Shown: in pieces, positions 18,864 to 27,891 of the stretch
Layout of the letters: each line of letters opens with the position of its first letter
Numbering within the stretch: the first letter of the stretch is position 1
NCBI GenBank assembly: GCA_018241665.1
Contig: JAFEDK010000005.1
Location: 310,001-374,000 of the forward strand
From: Pseudomonadota bacterium
Lineage (GTDB): Bacteria > Pseudomonadota > Gammaproteobacteria > Burkholderiales > Rhodocyclaceae
Reading direction: 5' to 3'
DNA length: 64,000 nt
Made by a program: the position numbers and the translations under genes
Notes under the pieces: model-generated
What the model was told of the DNA's origin: nothing
The model's database searches: none
The model's input: only the letters and a program-made list of their open reading frames with translations

Positions 18864-19475
18864 TTAGCTGTAGTCCGCCGCCATGAAGGCCGGCAGGGCC
18901 TCGGCGTTGGCGGCCAGCGCGGCGAGGGCCGGATAGTCGCTGGTCGCGAGCAAGCCGGGGGCCGAATAATGCGTGAAACGCCAGGCCACCGCCACGCTGA
19001 TGTCGGCCTGGGTCGGCCGCGCGCCACACAGCCAGTCGGCGTCGCCGACGTGCTGTTCGAGCACGCCATAGGTGTCGCGGATCTGCCCTTCGACGCGGCG
19101 CAGCCAGTCCGGGTCGCGACAGTCCTTGGGGCGCACCTGGGTCTCATAGACCCGCTGCACGCTCTTCTCCGCCGCCGCCAGGCCCAGGCCGGTGAGTTGC
19201 AGGCAGCGCCGCAGGCCGGCCGCGTCGGACGGCATCAGGCTGTTGCCGGGCGGGGCGATGCGTTCCAGCCAGGCGATGATGTGGGTGCTGTCCACCATCA
19301 CCTCACCGTCGTCGAAGACCAGGGTCGGGGCCTTGACCAGCGGGTTGATCGCGTGGAATTCGTCGAAATTGCGGAAGACCGACAGGGACTGGTGCTCGAA
19401 GGGGATGCCGAGCATCCGGGCGGTGATGAAGGTGCGTCGTACGAAGGGTGAATCCAGCATGCCGATGAGTTTCAC
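18864..19475 (-). CDS. Glutathione S-transferase family protein
   Basis: A 203-residue cytosolic protein. The thioredoxin-like N-terminal domain begins KLIGMLDSPFVRRTFITARM and contains NPLVKAPTLVFDDGEVMVDSTHI, whose VDST segment binds the glutathione gamma-glutamyl moiety. The C-terminal helical domain has the N-capping-box-like PTQADISVAVAWRF. The substrate is unknown. The GTG start at 19475 is supported by GGAGG 6 bp upstream and overlaps the preceding stop codon (GTGA). Confidence 0.9.
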   Translation of the reverse strand: MKLIGMLDSPFVRRTFITARMLGIPFEHQSLSVFRNFDEFHAINPLVKAPTLVFDDGEVMVDSTHIIAWLERIAPPGNSLMPSDAAGLRRCLQLTGLGLAAAEKSVQRVYETQVRPKDCRDPDWLRRVEGQIRDTYGVLEQHVGDADWLCGARPTQADISVAVAWRFTHYSAPGLLATSDYPALAALAANAEALPAFMAADYS

Positions 19476-19813
19476 GGAGTTCCTCCCGGGTTGGCCGAAC
19501 TGGCCGGGTTGACTGTGTTGGACCTGGCACAGACGGCCGCCGCGTGGCGCAGGCGGGCGAGGAGCGCGTCGGCCTCCTCGCGCCCCTTCGCCGGGATGCG
19601 CGCCTCGTGACCGCTGCCCAGGTTGCCGCCACCGAAATAGATCCGGACCTCGTCGGGCCGGACATCCACGTACTGCACGATGCCGAGGTTGATCCAGCGC
19701 TGCACGCCGCTGTCGGATGGCAGCGGAAACAGGCAGAAGGCGCTCGAGCCCGCCTCCTCTGCGAGCACCGGTGAGGTCAGCAGGCAGGCTGCCAGCCACA
19801 GGATTCGACGCAT
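19472..19813 (-). CDS. Small secreted hypothetical protein
   Basis: A 113-residue protein with a clear signal peptide (MRRILWLAACLLTSPVLAEE). The mature part has two cysteines (SAFCLFPL and AAVCARS) and a short beta-rich stretch (VQYVDVRPDEVRIYFGGGNLG). I recognise no family. Its start overlaps the HAD gene's stop by one base and its stop overlaps the GST start, so all four genes from the prenyltransferase to the GST form one coupled operon. Confidence 0.75.
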   Translation of the reverse strand: MRRILWLAACLLTSPVLAEEAGSSAFCLFPLPSDSGVQRWINLGIVQYVDVRPDEVRIYFGGGNLGSGHEARIPAKGREEADALLARLRHAAAVCARSNTVNPASSANPGGTP

Positions 19814-20499
19814 CAGCCGCTCCTTCCCTCCAGAAAACCGGCGATGTCATGGAGGCTGGCCGCCACCGGCACGCCGGCCGCCCGCACGTCGTCGGCGGGC
19901 TGCAGCAGGTCGGGCACCATCACCACCCGCGTGCCGGCCGCCAGTGCGCCGCGCACGCCCGCATTGGAGTCCTCCAGCACCAGGCAGTTCGCCACCGGCA
20001 CGCCGAGGCGCGCGGCCGCCGCCACGAAAATGTCCGGCGCCGGCTTGCCGCGACTCACCTCGTCGCCGCACACCATGCCGTGCACCCGCGGCAGCAGGCC
20101 CACCGCCGCCAGCTTGGGTTCGGCGCGGGAACGGCGCGTCGAGGTGGCCACCACGCGGCCGAGGGACAGGCCGTCGAGCACGTCGAACAGCTCCATCACG
20201 CCGCCCTTCAGCGGAATGCTGCCGGCGGCGATGGCCGCCTCGTAGATGCGCCCGAAGGCATCGTAGAGGTCGGCCACCGGGTAGTCCTCGCCCAGGTGGC
20301 GACGGATCACCTTCGGGCCGTCCTGCGCGTTGAGGCCGACCATCGCCAACCCCACTTCGGCGCGCCATTCCAGCCCCAGCTCGGCCGCCGCTGCGGCGAC
20401 GGTGGCGAGGGCCACGCGCTCGCTGTCGAGCAGCAGGCCGTCCATGTCGAAGATGATGCCGTGGATGTCCGCGGCGGCGAAAGGCAGTTCGAAACTCAT
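19813..20499 (-). CDS. HAD-superfamily phosphatase (beta-phosphoglucomutase/CbbY-like)
   Basis: A 228-residue subfamily IA HAD hydrolase. Motif I is IIFDMDGLLLDSE with both nucleophile and acid Asp, motif II is VATSTRR, motif III is the Lys of SRGKPAPDIF and motif IV is LEDSNAGVRGA. A helical cap lies between motifs I and II. The family dephosphorylates sugar phosphates or acts as a mutase; specificity cannot be read from the sequence. The start overlaps the stop of the prenyltransferase gene (ATGA). Confidence 0.88.
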   Translation of the reverse strand: MSFELPFAAADIHGIIFDMDGLLLDSERVALATVAAAAAELGLEWRAEVGLAMVGLNAQDGPKVIRRHLGEDYPVADLYDAFGRIYEAAIAAGSIPLKGGVMELFDVLDGLSLGRVVATSTRRSRAEPKLAAVGLLPRVHGMVCGDEVSRGKPAPDIFVAAAARLGVPVANCLVLEDSNAGVRGALAAGTRVVMVPDLLQPADDVRAAGVPVAASLHDIAGFLEGRSG

Positions 20500-21494
20500 G
20501 ACAGGGCTCCCGGCCAGCGCCCGAGGGCCAGCGTGGCGGCAAGCGCCAGGCCGTGCAGGTTGGCGGCGACGATGGTCAGCTTGAGGGCCGGCGCCAGCTC
20601 GGCCGGCTCGCCGGCATGGGCCAGCAGGTAGCGGGCGGCGCGAAAGGAGAAGATCAGCGTCAGCGCCGCGGCGGCAGCGCCCTGCGGCAGCACGTTCTGC
20701 CCGACCATCAGCACCAGCCAGCCATAGGCCAGCAGCACCAGGCCCAGGTAGGCCCACTTGGCCGTGTGCGGCCCGAGGCGGACCACCAGGGTGCGCTTGC
20801 CGGCCGCCTCGTCACCACGCCGGTCGGGGAATTCGTTGATGAACAGGATCGCCGCCACCAGCAGCGCGTAGGACAGGCCGGCGATGGCCGGCAACCGCGA
20901 AAAGGCGCCGCGCTGCACGAAGTCGCTGCCGATCACCACGATCAGCCAGCCCGCCGCGACGGCCAGCTCGCCCAGCCCGCGGCAGACCAGGGCCAGCGGC
21001 GGCGCGGTATAGGCCCAGCCGAGGAACAGCCCGGCGAGGCCGATCAGGATCAGCCCCGGCGCCGACGCCCAGGCCAGCCACAGCCCGGCCGGCACCACCG
21101 CGGCGAGCAGGCCGAAGCCCAGGCGCCCGGCCTCGGCCTCCGACAGCACGCCGTTCTGGATGAAGCGGCTGCCGCCGGTGAAGGGGAACAGGCGCTCCTC
21201 GTTGGCCGCATCGGCGCCACTCTTCGCGTCGTAGTAGTCGTTGAGGACATTGATGCCGGCATGCGCGACGAGGGCGAAGAAGATCGTCAGCCCGGCCTTC
21301 AGGCCGTCGATGGCGACGCCGCTGCCGTGGGCCACCGCCAGCCCGATCAGGCAGGCGAACAGGGTCACCCCGAGGAAGGCCGGGCGGGTGGCCAGCAGAG
21401 CCGCCAGCAAGGGGCTGGCGCGCAGGGCCGGCGCGGGTTCGGCAGGACGGACAGGGGACGGCATCGGCACGGACGGCGGTGGAAAACCGTGCAA
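20496..21494 (-). CDS. UbiA/MenA-family prenyltransferase
   Basis: An integral membrane prenyltransferase of 322-332 residues with about nine hydrophobic segments. The first Asp-rich motif is NVLNDYYDAKSGADAAN and the second is NEFPDRRGDEAAGKRTLVV, the pattern of the MenA branch that attaches a polyprenyl chain to 1,4-dihydroxy-2-naphthoate. No other menaquinone gene is nearby, so the aromatic acceptor is uncertain. The frame opens at 21494, but ATG 21464 (MPSPVRPAEPA) is an equally possible start. Confidence 0.85.
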   Translation of the reverse strand: MHGFPPPSVPMPSPVRPAEPAPALRASPLLAALLATRPAFLGVTLFACLIGLAVAHGSGVAIDGLKAGLTIFFALVAHAGINVLNDYYDAKSGADAANEERLFPFTGGSRFIQNGVLSEAEAGRLGFGLLAAVVPAGLWLAWASAPGLILIGLAGLFLGWAYTAPPLALVCRGLGELAVAAGWLIVVIGSDFVQRGAFSRLPAIAGLSYALLVAAILFINEFPDRRGDEAAGKRTLVVRLGPHTAKWAYLGLVLLAYGWLVLMVGQNVLPQGAAAAALTLIFSFRAARYLLAHAGEPAELAPALKLTIVAANLHGLALAATLALGRWPGALS

Positions 21495-21581
21495 TGCTGC
21501 GGCGCGCCGCGCCGGTGGTCAAGCGCACGCGCCCTGGCGTCCGGCCGCCGGTAGGCAGCAGCCGGGCACCTGCGGGACCGC

Positions 21582-22754
<1,173 letters not shown>

Positions 22755-22767
22755 GGGTGTCTCCGGT

Positions 22768-23142
22768 TCAGGCGAGGCCGGCCTGCTTGAGGTATTTGGG
22801 ATTCGAGACGCGCAGCCGGGCACTCACCTCGGCCAGCAGCAGGCTGCCGACTTCCGGCAGGCGCGCATCGAAGCGGCCCGTGCGCAGGTCGCCGGCCAGG
22901 CGGGTAGCGAACGCGTCGACGCCTTCGCTGGCGGCGGCGCTGCCATACAACTCGTGCAACAGCGTGGCTTCAGCCTGCGCATGGCCGGCGTCGGACTGGA
23001 TCTCGCGCAGCGCGATGGCCAGCGCGTTGGCGGCCATCAGCGCGGTGTAGTGGTGTTCCTTGGGCAGGTGGGGCAACAAGCCGTTGAGCAGGCCGTCGCG
23101 GGCGGTCTTCAACAGGTCGGCGGCGTCGGGCAGGTTACGCAT
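22768..23142 (-). CDS. lvaB: DUF6285-type small protein, LvaB-like
   Basis: A 124-residue all-helical protein (MRNLPDAADLLKTARDGLLNG at the start, HYTALMAANALAIALRE in the middle) with no catalytic motif. It lies between the kinase gene, whose stop it overlaps by 8 bp, and the ACAD gene 13 bp downstream. Size, helical character and position match LvaB, the small partner that the LvaA kinase requires for full activity. The family is otherwise annotated only as a domain of unknown function. Confidence 0.75.
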   Translation of the reverse strand: MRNLPDAADLLKTARDGLLNGLLPHLPKEHHYTALMAANALAIALREIQSDAGHAQAEATLLHELYGSAAASEGVDAFATRLAGDLRTGRFDARLPEVGSLLLAEVSARLRVSNPKYLKQAGLA

Positions 23143-24205
23143 GGCGGGCGCGCTCCTCTTCGATGGTCTGGATTTCCTGAATCAGGTCGAGCTCGATCTC
23201 CGGCAGCATGCGGCCGGTCAGTGCCAGCTCCAGCGAGGGCTGCTCGCCGGACAGGTGGCGTTCGGCCTGCATCAGTGCGATCACCGCCCAGCGCATCGTT
23301 CCCATCACCTTCCAGTAGGGCAGCAGGTCGAGGTCGAAGGGTTGGCCGGCCACCGCCGCGTAGCCACGGGCCAGCGCGGCGCTGCCGCCGATGCCGCCGA
23401 CTTCGTGCTCCCACGCACCGAAGCGCCAGCAGCGGGCGCACAGCCAGCCGATGTCCTCCAGCGGATCGCTCCAGCCGGCGAACTCCCAGTCGAGCACCGC
23501 CGACAGATGACCGTCGGCGACCATGTAGTTGCCGGTGCGGAAGTCGCCATGGGTCAGCGTGACTTCCGTGCGCGCCGGGGCGTTCAGCTCCAGCCAGCGC
23601 AGCGCCCATTCGAGGGTCGGCTGGGGCCGTCCGATGGCGTCGATCAGGCGCCGGTATTCCTTCACCCGCGACAGGGCCGGCGCGCCGTCCGGCAGCGGCA
23701 GGAAGTCCAGCCCGGCGACCGGCGGGCGTACCGCATGCAGGCGCGCCAATTCGGCGCCCAGCTCGGCCAGCAGCGCATCCCGCGCCTCGGCGGACAGCTC
23801 GCCGCGCACCAGCGGTCGGGCCGCAGCGGAGCCTTCGGCCTTGCGCATCAGGTAAAAGTCCTTGCCCAGCCCGCCGGGCGCGCCGCTGTCCCGGTACAGC
23901 CACAGGGGCTCGGGCACCGTCACGCCGGCGGCGAAGGCGACCTTCAGCACCGCAAACTCCTCGGCGCGGCCGAGGCTCACCGCCAGGCCGGACGGGGAGT
24001 CGGTACGCAGCACCAGCTCGTGCCGGCCATCCCAGTCGCCGCCGCGGATCATCACCTCGAGCAGCAGGTTCTCCTGGATCGCCCCGCCGCCTAGGCGCTT
24101 GCAGCCGAGCACCTCCACCGCCGCGGCGCCGGTTTCCTGCTGCAGGAAGGCGGCGGCAAAGCCGGCGATGTCGGGTTGCCCGGTCGTTTCCGTTTTCGCG
24201 TCCAC
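23135..24205 (-). CDS. lvaA: APH-family acyl-CoA kinase, LvaA-like
   Basis: A 356-residue aminoglycoside-phosphotransferase-fold kinase. The catalytic loop is LTHGDFRTGNYMV, where HGD and N are the Brenner-motif residues, and SAVLDWEFAGWSDPLEDIGWL holds the metal-binding Asp. Kinases of this group next to an ACAD gene phosphorylate the 4-hydroxyl of hydroxyacyl-CoA, as in LvaA and the mammalian ACAD10/11 fusions. The GTG start at 24205 has AAAGGAGAGG about 7 bp upstream. No levulinate regulator or CoA ligase gene accompanies the three genes. Confidence 0.8.
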   Translation of the reverse strand: MDAKTETTGQPDIAGFAAAFLQQETGAAAVEVLGCKRLGGGAIQENLLLEVMIRGGDWDGRHELVLRTDSPSGLAVSLGRAEEFAVLKVAFAAGVTVPEPLWLYRDSGAPGGLGKDFYLMRKAEGSAAARPLVRGELSAEARDALLAELGAELARLHAVRPPVAGLDFLPLPDGAPALSRVKEYRRLIDAIGRPQPTLEWALRWLELNAPARTEVTLTHGDFRTGNYMVADGHLSAVLDWEFAGWSDPLEDIGWLCARCWRFGAWEHEVGGIGGSAALARGYAAVAGQPFDLDLLPYWKVMGTMRWAVIALMQAERHLSGEQPSLELALTGRMLPEIELDLIQEIQTIEEERARHA

Positions 24206-24234
24206 TGTGTGTCCTCTCCTTTGTTGTGTGCGTG

Positions 24235-24348
24235 GTGAGGGCGAATGAATTCGCCCCTACGGTGCTTACGTTCCCGTGCGGTGGGCGAATGAATTCGCCC
24301 CTACAGCGGTTTCGATCTCGCATGGCGGATAAATGCATTCGCCCCTAC
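24235..24348. repeat. Three direct REP-like repeats, about 44-bp period
   Basis: Copies at 24235-24260 and 24281-24304 are in the same orientation (GAATGAATTCGCCCCTAC), unlike the usual inverted pair, with repeat ends 44 bp apart. A third, degenerate copy (ATAAATGCATTCGCCCCTAC) ends at 24346. They lie upstream of the lvaA-like gene and downstream of pntB. Confidence 0.82.
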
Positions 24349-24369
24349 GGATCGTTCCGCGCATCCCCC

Positions 24370-24395
24370 GTGGGGGCGAATTCATTCGCCCGCGG
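24370..24395. repeat. Single REP-like repeat next to the pntB stop
   Basis: A copy in the opposite orientation (GTGGGGGCGAATTCATTC) that ends 17 bp before the pntB stop codon. Together with the direct array at 24235-24348 it fills the 206-bp gap between lvaA and pntB. Confidence 0.85.
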
Positions 24396-24411
24396 AGGTG
24401 CTGCGCCGCCC

Positions 24412-25800
24412 TTACACCGACAGCGCCTTGACGTGCTGGATGACCTCACCGATCGCCTGCTGGGCAGAGCCGTAAAGCAGACGGGTGTTGTCCTTGTAGA
24501 ACAGTGCGTTCTCGATGCCCGAGTAGCCGGTACCCTTGCCGCGCTTGACGACGATGACGTTCTGGGCGAGATCCGCGTTGAGGATCGGCATGCCGAAGAT
24601 CGGGCTCGACTTGTCGGTGCGGGCCGACGGGTTCACCACGTCGTTGGCGCCGATCACCAGGGCCACGTCGGCCTGCGGAAAGTCGCCGTTGATCTCTTCC
24701 AGGTCGAAGATCTTGTCGTAGGGCACGCCCGCCTCGGCCAGCAGCACGTTCATGTGGCCCGGCATGCGGCCTGCCACCGGGTGGATCGCGAAGCTCACCT
24801 CGACGCCCGCTTCCTCCAGCAGCTCGGTCATTTCCCACACCTTGTGCTGGGCGCCGGCCACCGCCATGCCGTAGCCCGGCACGATGATGACCTTGCTGGC
24901 GTAGCGCATCACCGCGGCGGCATCCATCGCACCGACCTCCTTCTGCTCGCCCTCGACGGCCTCGCCGCCGGACGCCGCGCCGGAGATCGGCGTGAAGATC
25001 ACGTTGGAGATCGGCCGGTTCATGGCCTTGGCCATCAGCTGGGTCAGCAGCGTGCCGGAGGCGCCGACCACGATGCCGGCGACGATCAGCGCCGGGTTGC
25101 CGAGCACATAGCCTTCCATGCCCACGGCCAGGCCGGTGAAGGCGTTGAGCAGGGAGATCACCACCGGCATGTCGGCGCCGCCGATCGGCACCGTCAGCAC
25201 CACGCCGAGGGCCAGGGCCAGCGCGAAGAAGCCCAGCACGTGCTCCGGCGCCGGGCTGTCGGCGGCGACGATCAGGTAGCCGAGGGCCACCGCAGCCAGC
25301 GCCAGCAGCACGTTGGCGGCGTTCTGGGCCGGCAGGCGCCAGGCCTTCTTCATGATGCCCTGCAGCTTGGCGAAGGCCACGCAGGAGCCGGAGAAGGCCA
25401 CCGAGCCGATCAGTGCGCCGCACACCGCCAGCGTGGTCGCCACGCCGCCATGCACCTCGCCGCGGGCGAACTCCAGCGCCGCGATGGCCGCCGCCGCGCC
25501 GCCGCCCATGCCGTTGTAGATGGCCACCATCTGCGGCATGTCGGTCATCGCCACCTTCTTGCCGGAGACCCAGGCCACCACGGTGCCCAAGGCGATGGCC
25601 AGCGCCATCAGGCCGAAGTTCTGCATGCCCGGCCACGCGAAGGTGACCAGCGTGGCGGCGATCATCGCGTAGCCGGCCCACACCACGCCGCGGCGGGCGG
25701 TGACCGGCGAGCTCATCGCCTTCAGGCCGAGGATGAAGACCACCGCCACCGCGAAGTAGGCGGCCTGGATGAAACCGAGAACGGGGAACTGTGCGCTCAT
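24412..25800 (-). CDS. pntB: NAD(P) transhydrogenase subunit beta
   Basis: A 462-residue inner-membrane subunit of the proton-translocating transhydrogenase. About eight membrane segments in the N-terminal 270 residues form the proton channel (dII). A C-terminal Rossmann-type dIII binds NADP(H), with the fingerprint VIIVPGYGMAVAGAQHKV and the VIGANDVVNPSARTD and KRGKGTGYSGIENALFY segments. It overlaps pntAB by 4 bp. The complex supplies NADPH, useful to the reductive and oxygenase steps encoded nearby, though that link is only inferred. Confidence 0.96.
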   Translation of the reverse strand: MSAQFPVLGFIQAAYFAVAVVFILGLKAMSSPVTARRGVVWAGYAMIAATLVTFAWPGMQNFGLMALAIALGTVVAWVSGKKVAMTDMPQMVAIYNGMGGGAAAAIAALEFARGEVHGGVATTLAVCGALIGSVAFSGSCVAFAKLQGIMKKAWRLPAQNAANVLLALAAVALGYLIVAADSPAPEHVLGFFALALALGVVLTVPIGGADMPVVISLLNAFTGLAVGMEGYVLGNPALIVAGIVVGASGTLLTQLMAKAMNRPISNVIFTPISGAASGGEAVEGEQKEVGAMDAAAVMRYASKVIIVPGYGMAVAGAQHKVWEMTELLEEAGVEVSFAIHPVAGRMPGHMNVLLAEAGVPYDKIFDLEEINGDFPQADVALVIGANDVVNPSARTDKSSPIFGMPILNADLAQNVIVVKRGKGTGYSGIENALFYKDNTRLLYGSAQQAIGEVIQHVKALSV

Positions 25801-26093
25801 TGGGCGCCCTCCTTCTTGCCTTTGAACATGGCCAGCATGCGTTCGGTGACGACGTAGCCGCCGGCCGCGTTGGCGGCGCCGAGCAGCACCGCGGCGAAGC
25901 CGATCGCCAGTTGCAGCGGCTCGGCCGGATCGGCGCTGCCGAGGGCCACCATGCCGCCCACCAGCACCACGCCGTGCACGAAGTTGGAACCGGACATCAG
26001 CGGCGTGTGCAGGATCACCGGCACGCGGGAAATCACTTCGTAGCCGGTGAAGCCGGCCAGCATGAAGATGTACAGATAGACCAGACCTTCCAT
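25797..26093 (-). CDS. pntAB: NAD(P) transhydrogenase subunit alpha part 2 (membrane)
   Basis: A 98-residue protein with three hydrophobic segments (LVYLYIFMLAGFTGYEVI, NFVHGVVLVGGMVALG, LQLAIGFAAVLLGAANAAGG). It is the membrane part of the alpha subunit encoded separately, as in Rhodospirillum and many other proteobacteria, rather than fused as in E. coli. ATG 26093 has an AGGAG box about 7 bp upstream. It lies 14 bp after pntAA. Confidence 0.94.
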   Translation of the reverse strand: MEGLVYLYIFMLAGFTGYEVISRVPVILHTPLMSGSNFVHGVVLVGGMVALGSADPAEPLQLAIGFAAVLLGAANAAGGYVVTERMLAMFKGKKEGAQ

Positions 26094-26107
26094 TGCGTTC
26101 TCCTGGA

Positions 26108-27232
26108 TCAAAGGCCGAGGGCCTGGCGGACGCCGGCGTGGCGCACTTCGCCGCCATGGGTCAGGCAGGCGCCGGCGATCACTTCGTCGTCCCAGTCCAG
26201 CGCCACGGCACCGTCCTTGACGAAGGGGCTGATGAAGTTGAAGTAGTTCTTGGCCAGCATTTCCGAGGCATGGGCCGGCATGCGGCTGGCGATGTGGGTC
26301 GGGCCGACGATCAACACCTCGCCGACCCAGGTCTTCTCGCCGGCGACCGTGCCTTCCACGTTGCCGCCGGTCTCGGCGGCCATGTCGACCACCACCGCGC
26401 CGGGCTTCATGCGCGCCACCATGTCGGCGGTGATGATCACCGGCGCCTTCCTGCCGGGAATCGCCGCGGTGGTGATCAGCGCGTCGCACTGGGCCACCGC
26501 CTTGGCCAGGCGCTCGGCCTGCTTCGCCTTTTCCTCCGCGGTCAGCTCGCGGGCGTAGCCGCCGCTGCCGGCCGCCGACACGCCGGTATCGACGAACTTG
26601 GCGCCGAGGGATTCGATCTGCTCGCGGGTTTCCGGGCGCACGTCGTAGGCCTCGACCATCGCGCCGATGCGGCGGGCGGTGGCGATGGCCTGCAGGCCGG
26701 CCACGCCGGCGCCGATGACCAGCACGCGGGCCGGGCGGATGGTGCCGGCGGCGTAGGTGAGCATCGGGAAAAAGCGCGGCGAATGGTCGGCGGCGATCAG
26801 CGCACATTCGTAGCCGGTCACCGCGGCCTGGCTGGACAGCACGTCCATGCTCTGGGCGCGGCTGATGCGCGGCAGCAGCTCCAGCGCGAAGGCGGTGATG
26901 TTGCGCTCGGCCAGCAGGCGGGCGCGGGCCGCATCGCCCCAGGGTTGCAGCAGGCCGACCAGCACGCTGCCCGGCTTAAGGGTGGAAATCAGTTCGGCGG
27001 ACGGCGGCTGCACGCAGCACAGGATGTCGGCGCCGGCATACGTCTCGGCGGCGCTGTCGACGAAGGCCACATCGGCGAAGCTGTCGTCGCGGTAGTGGGC
27101 GAGCCGGCCGGCGCCTTTCTGCATGAGGAGGCGGGCACCGAGGCCCTGGTATTTCTTGGCCACGTCCGGCACCACGGGCAAGCGCCGTTCGCCAGGCAGG
27201 GTTTCTGCTGCAAATCCGATGGTCAGAGGCAT
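26108..27232 (-). CDS. pntAA: NAD(P) transhydrogenase subunit alpha part 1 (NAD-binding)
   Basis: A 374-residue soluble dI domain, related to alanine dehydrogenase, that binds NAD(H). The N-terminus is MPLTIGFAAETLPGERRLPVVPD, the Rossmann loop is VLVIGAGVAGLQAIATA with the acidic EAYDVRPETREQ end, and the mobile-loop region is LITTAAIPGRKAPVIIT. ATG 27232 is chosen because it matches the family's start; an upstream in-frame ATG would add eight residues (MSTQENRQ). It is the first gene of pntAA-pntAB-pntB. Confidence 0.94.
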   Translation of the reverse strand: MPLTIGFAAETLPGERRLPVVPDVAKKYQGLGARLLMQKGAGRLAHYRDDSFADVAFVDSAAETYAGADILCCVQPPSAELISTLKPGSVLVGLLQPWGDAARARLLAERNITAFALELLPRISRAQSMDVLSSQAAVTGYECALIAADHSPRFFPMLTYAAGTIRPARVLVIGAGVAGLQAIATARRIGAMVEAYDVRPETREQIESLGAKFVDTGVSAAGSGGYARELTAEEKAKQAERLAKAVAQCDALITTAAIPGRKAPVIITADMVARMKPGAVVVDMAAETGGNVEGTVAGEKTWVGEVLIVGPTHIASRMPAHASEMLAKNYFNFISPFVKDGAVALDWDDEVIAGACLTHGGEVRHAGVRQALGL

Positions 27233-27281
27233 CTGCCGGTTCTCTTGTGTGGACATGCTCCCGTGTGTTCCGGTCTGTCCC

Positions 27282-27332
27282 CTTTCTTCTGGAAGAAAGT
27301 CCAGGTTGCCGCGCTTGGCGCGGACAACCTGG
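27282..27332 (-). promoter_or_regulatory. Two consecutive hairpins in the pntAA leader
   Basis: The sequence CTTTCTTC-TG-GAAGAAAG (27282-27299) is a perfect inverted repeat. Directly beside it, CCAGGTTG...CAACCTGG (27301-27332) forms a stem of about 13 bp with one bulge. Both lie 50-100 nt upstream of the pntAA start in the transcribed direction. Neither is followed by a T-tract, so a simple terminator is unlikely; an mRNA-stability or regulatory leader is possible. Function is inferred. Confidence 0.45.
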
Positions 27333-27417
27333 TGAAAATGCCCATAAGCGCTAGGGAGAGGGTCACGCTTACTAGCAGGGAGACACACCTTCCGACACAC
27401 AACAAAACAAACCGTCG

Positions 27418-27442
27418 TGTTCGTTTTTTTATATTACGAACA
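27418..27442. promoter_or_regulatory. Operator-like inverted repeat TGTTCGT-N11-ACGAACA upstream of pntAA
   Basis: A perfect 7-bp inverted repeat with an AT-only 11-bp centre, 186 bp upstream of the pntAA start, in a local AT-rich island unlike the surrounding GC-rich DNA. The spacing (18 bp centre to centre of half-sites) suits a dimeric regulator. The TAATAT inside it could be a minus-strand -10 element. The binding protein is unknown. Confidence 0.45.
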
Positions 27443-27541
27443 AAAAAGCCGGCTGCCAAGTCCCTCGATGAAATTTCTGCAGATCGGAGGCCCAGCTGCA
27501 ACACCTGGCGACTGCACCGCTCTTCCCCTGCGCTTTCCCCC

Positions 27542-27608
27542 GTGGGGGCGAATTCATTCGCCCGCGGACTTTGTCGAGCCGACGGAGGGCGAATGAATTC
27601 GCCCCCAC
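27542..27608. repeat. 67-bp composite REP-like repeat (copy 4)
   Basis: Standard inverted pair in the 659-bp gap between the divergent pntAA and bktB-like genes. Its right end runs without a break into a CA/C-rich tandem array. Confidence 0.9.
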
Positions 27609-27728
27609 ACCCCCCACACCCCCCACACCCCCCACACCCCCCACACCCCCCACACCCCCCACACCCCCCACACCCCCCACAGCCCCCACAGCCCCCACAG
27701 CCTCACAGCCTCACAGCCTCACAGCCTC
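27607..27728. repeat. Tandem array: 9-mers then 8-mers (ACACCCCCC / ACAGCCCCC / ACAGCCTC)
   Basis: Eight copies of ACACCCCCC, then three of ACAGCCCCC, then about three of ACAGCCTC. The array begins in the last bases of the adjoining REP copy (CGCCCCCAC), as though it grew from them by slippage. One strand is almost pure C with A, so it is a likely replication-slippage and structure-forming site. It lies about 165 bp upstream of the bktB-like start. Confidence 0.9.
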
Positions 27729-27814
27729 ATGACCTCAGTCTGGGGAAGAGCACCCGGATCGTGGAACGCCCAGCCAAACCATGATCAAAGCCCGGCACAA
27801 ATAAAACCATCCAG

Positions 27815-27828
27815 ATTGTTTGTTTGAT
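27815..27828. promoter_or_regulatory. Possible AACAAAC-type operator upstream of the thiolase gene
   Basis: The AT-rich stretch ATTGTTTGTTTGAT lies about 65 bp before the thiolase start. On the complement it contains AACAAACAA, resembling the half-sites in front of the DUF35 and E1-alpha operons. It lacks the second half of that motif, so this is the weakest of the proposed sites. Confidence 0.25.
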
Positions 27829-27891
27829 ACCATCGATCCACCCCGCCGGCTTCCTCCGGCCCAGACCAACCCGCACACGGAAGAGCAGACC

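Noticed and set aside
26093-27784. A protein with a PPHPPHPPHP tail
   Set aside because: It is antisense to pntAA and then runs through the C-rich tandem array; the repeat produces the tail.
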